NCBI GenBank assembly: GCA_964474285.1
Contig: CAYYSD010000198.1
Coordinates: forward strand, 1-5,083
Direction: 5' to 3'
DNA from: JACRBT01 sp964474285
GTDB taxonomy: Bacteria > Chloroflexota > Dehalococcoidia > Tepidiformales > Tepidiformaceae
Length of the DNA stretch: 5,083 nt
Of the stretch, positions 5,073 to 5,083 are shown one piece after another; position 1 is the stretch's first letter; each line of letters starts with the position of its first letter. Made by a program: the position numbers and the translations under genes. The notes under the pieces were generated by a model. The model was given only the letters and a program-made list of their open reading frames with translations. It was not told the DNA's origin and made no database searches.

Positions 5073-5083
5073 AGCGATCGGGT

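Noticed and set aside
1..5083. CRISPR array, tRNA or rRNA genes, IS ends or transposase
   Set aside because: No short regularly spaced repeats, cloverleaf-like segments, transposase motifs, or terminal inverted repeats with target duplications were seen around the Uma2 units.

Overview
This GC-rich window reads as chromosome of a free-living bacterium. The gene set is a Uma2 pair, a DUF1015 protein, a long-form SerA and a class V aminotransferase used beside it. Together with sparse Shine-Dalgarno use and a probable leaderless start, this would suit a Chloroflexota-like or other deep-branching high-GC lineage. That placement is inference, with low confidence.

Layout, left to right. Positions 1-507 (+) hold the C-terminal end of a DUF1015 (COG4198) protein cut by the window edge. 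Positions 517-1972 hold two copies of an exact 652-bp direct repeat, each carrying a complete 206-residue Uma2-family (PD-(D/E)XK-like) protein gene. The copies are separated by 152 bp. About 35 bp after each Uma2 stop lies a second, diverged repeat of about 80 bp (roughly 89% identical between copies) containing a GC hairpin. Convergent to these, on the minus strand, is serA (stop at 2089). Further right, also minus, is a class V aminotransferase (3974-5062) followed by a clear intrinsic terminator at 3922-3951, so the two minus-strand genes are transcribed separately.

SerA (3-phosphoglycerate to 3-phosphohydroxypyruvate) and the aminotransferase (likely amino-group donation to give phosphoserine, or serine/alanine-glyoxylate exchange) form a serine biosynthesis locus. 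No serC-type or serB-type gene is visible here. From memory, DUF1015 genes often sit close to serA/aminotransferase pairs, so the Uma2 repeat array may have entered between members of an older neighbourhood.

The most unusual feature is the 5' end of serA. An XRE-type helix-turn-helix of about 55 residues is joined in frame, with no stop, to a full-length PGDH. The PGDH also has its own AAGGAG ribosome binding site and GTG start at the junction. The fusion start overlaps a perfect 15-bp palindrome, with a second related inverted repeat 27 bp upstream. This is what an autoregulated HTH-SerA gene would look like: a serine-pathway enzyme with a built-in DNA-binding domain and a C-terminal ACT domain, possibly made in two forms.
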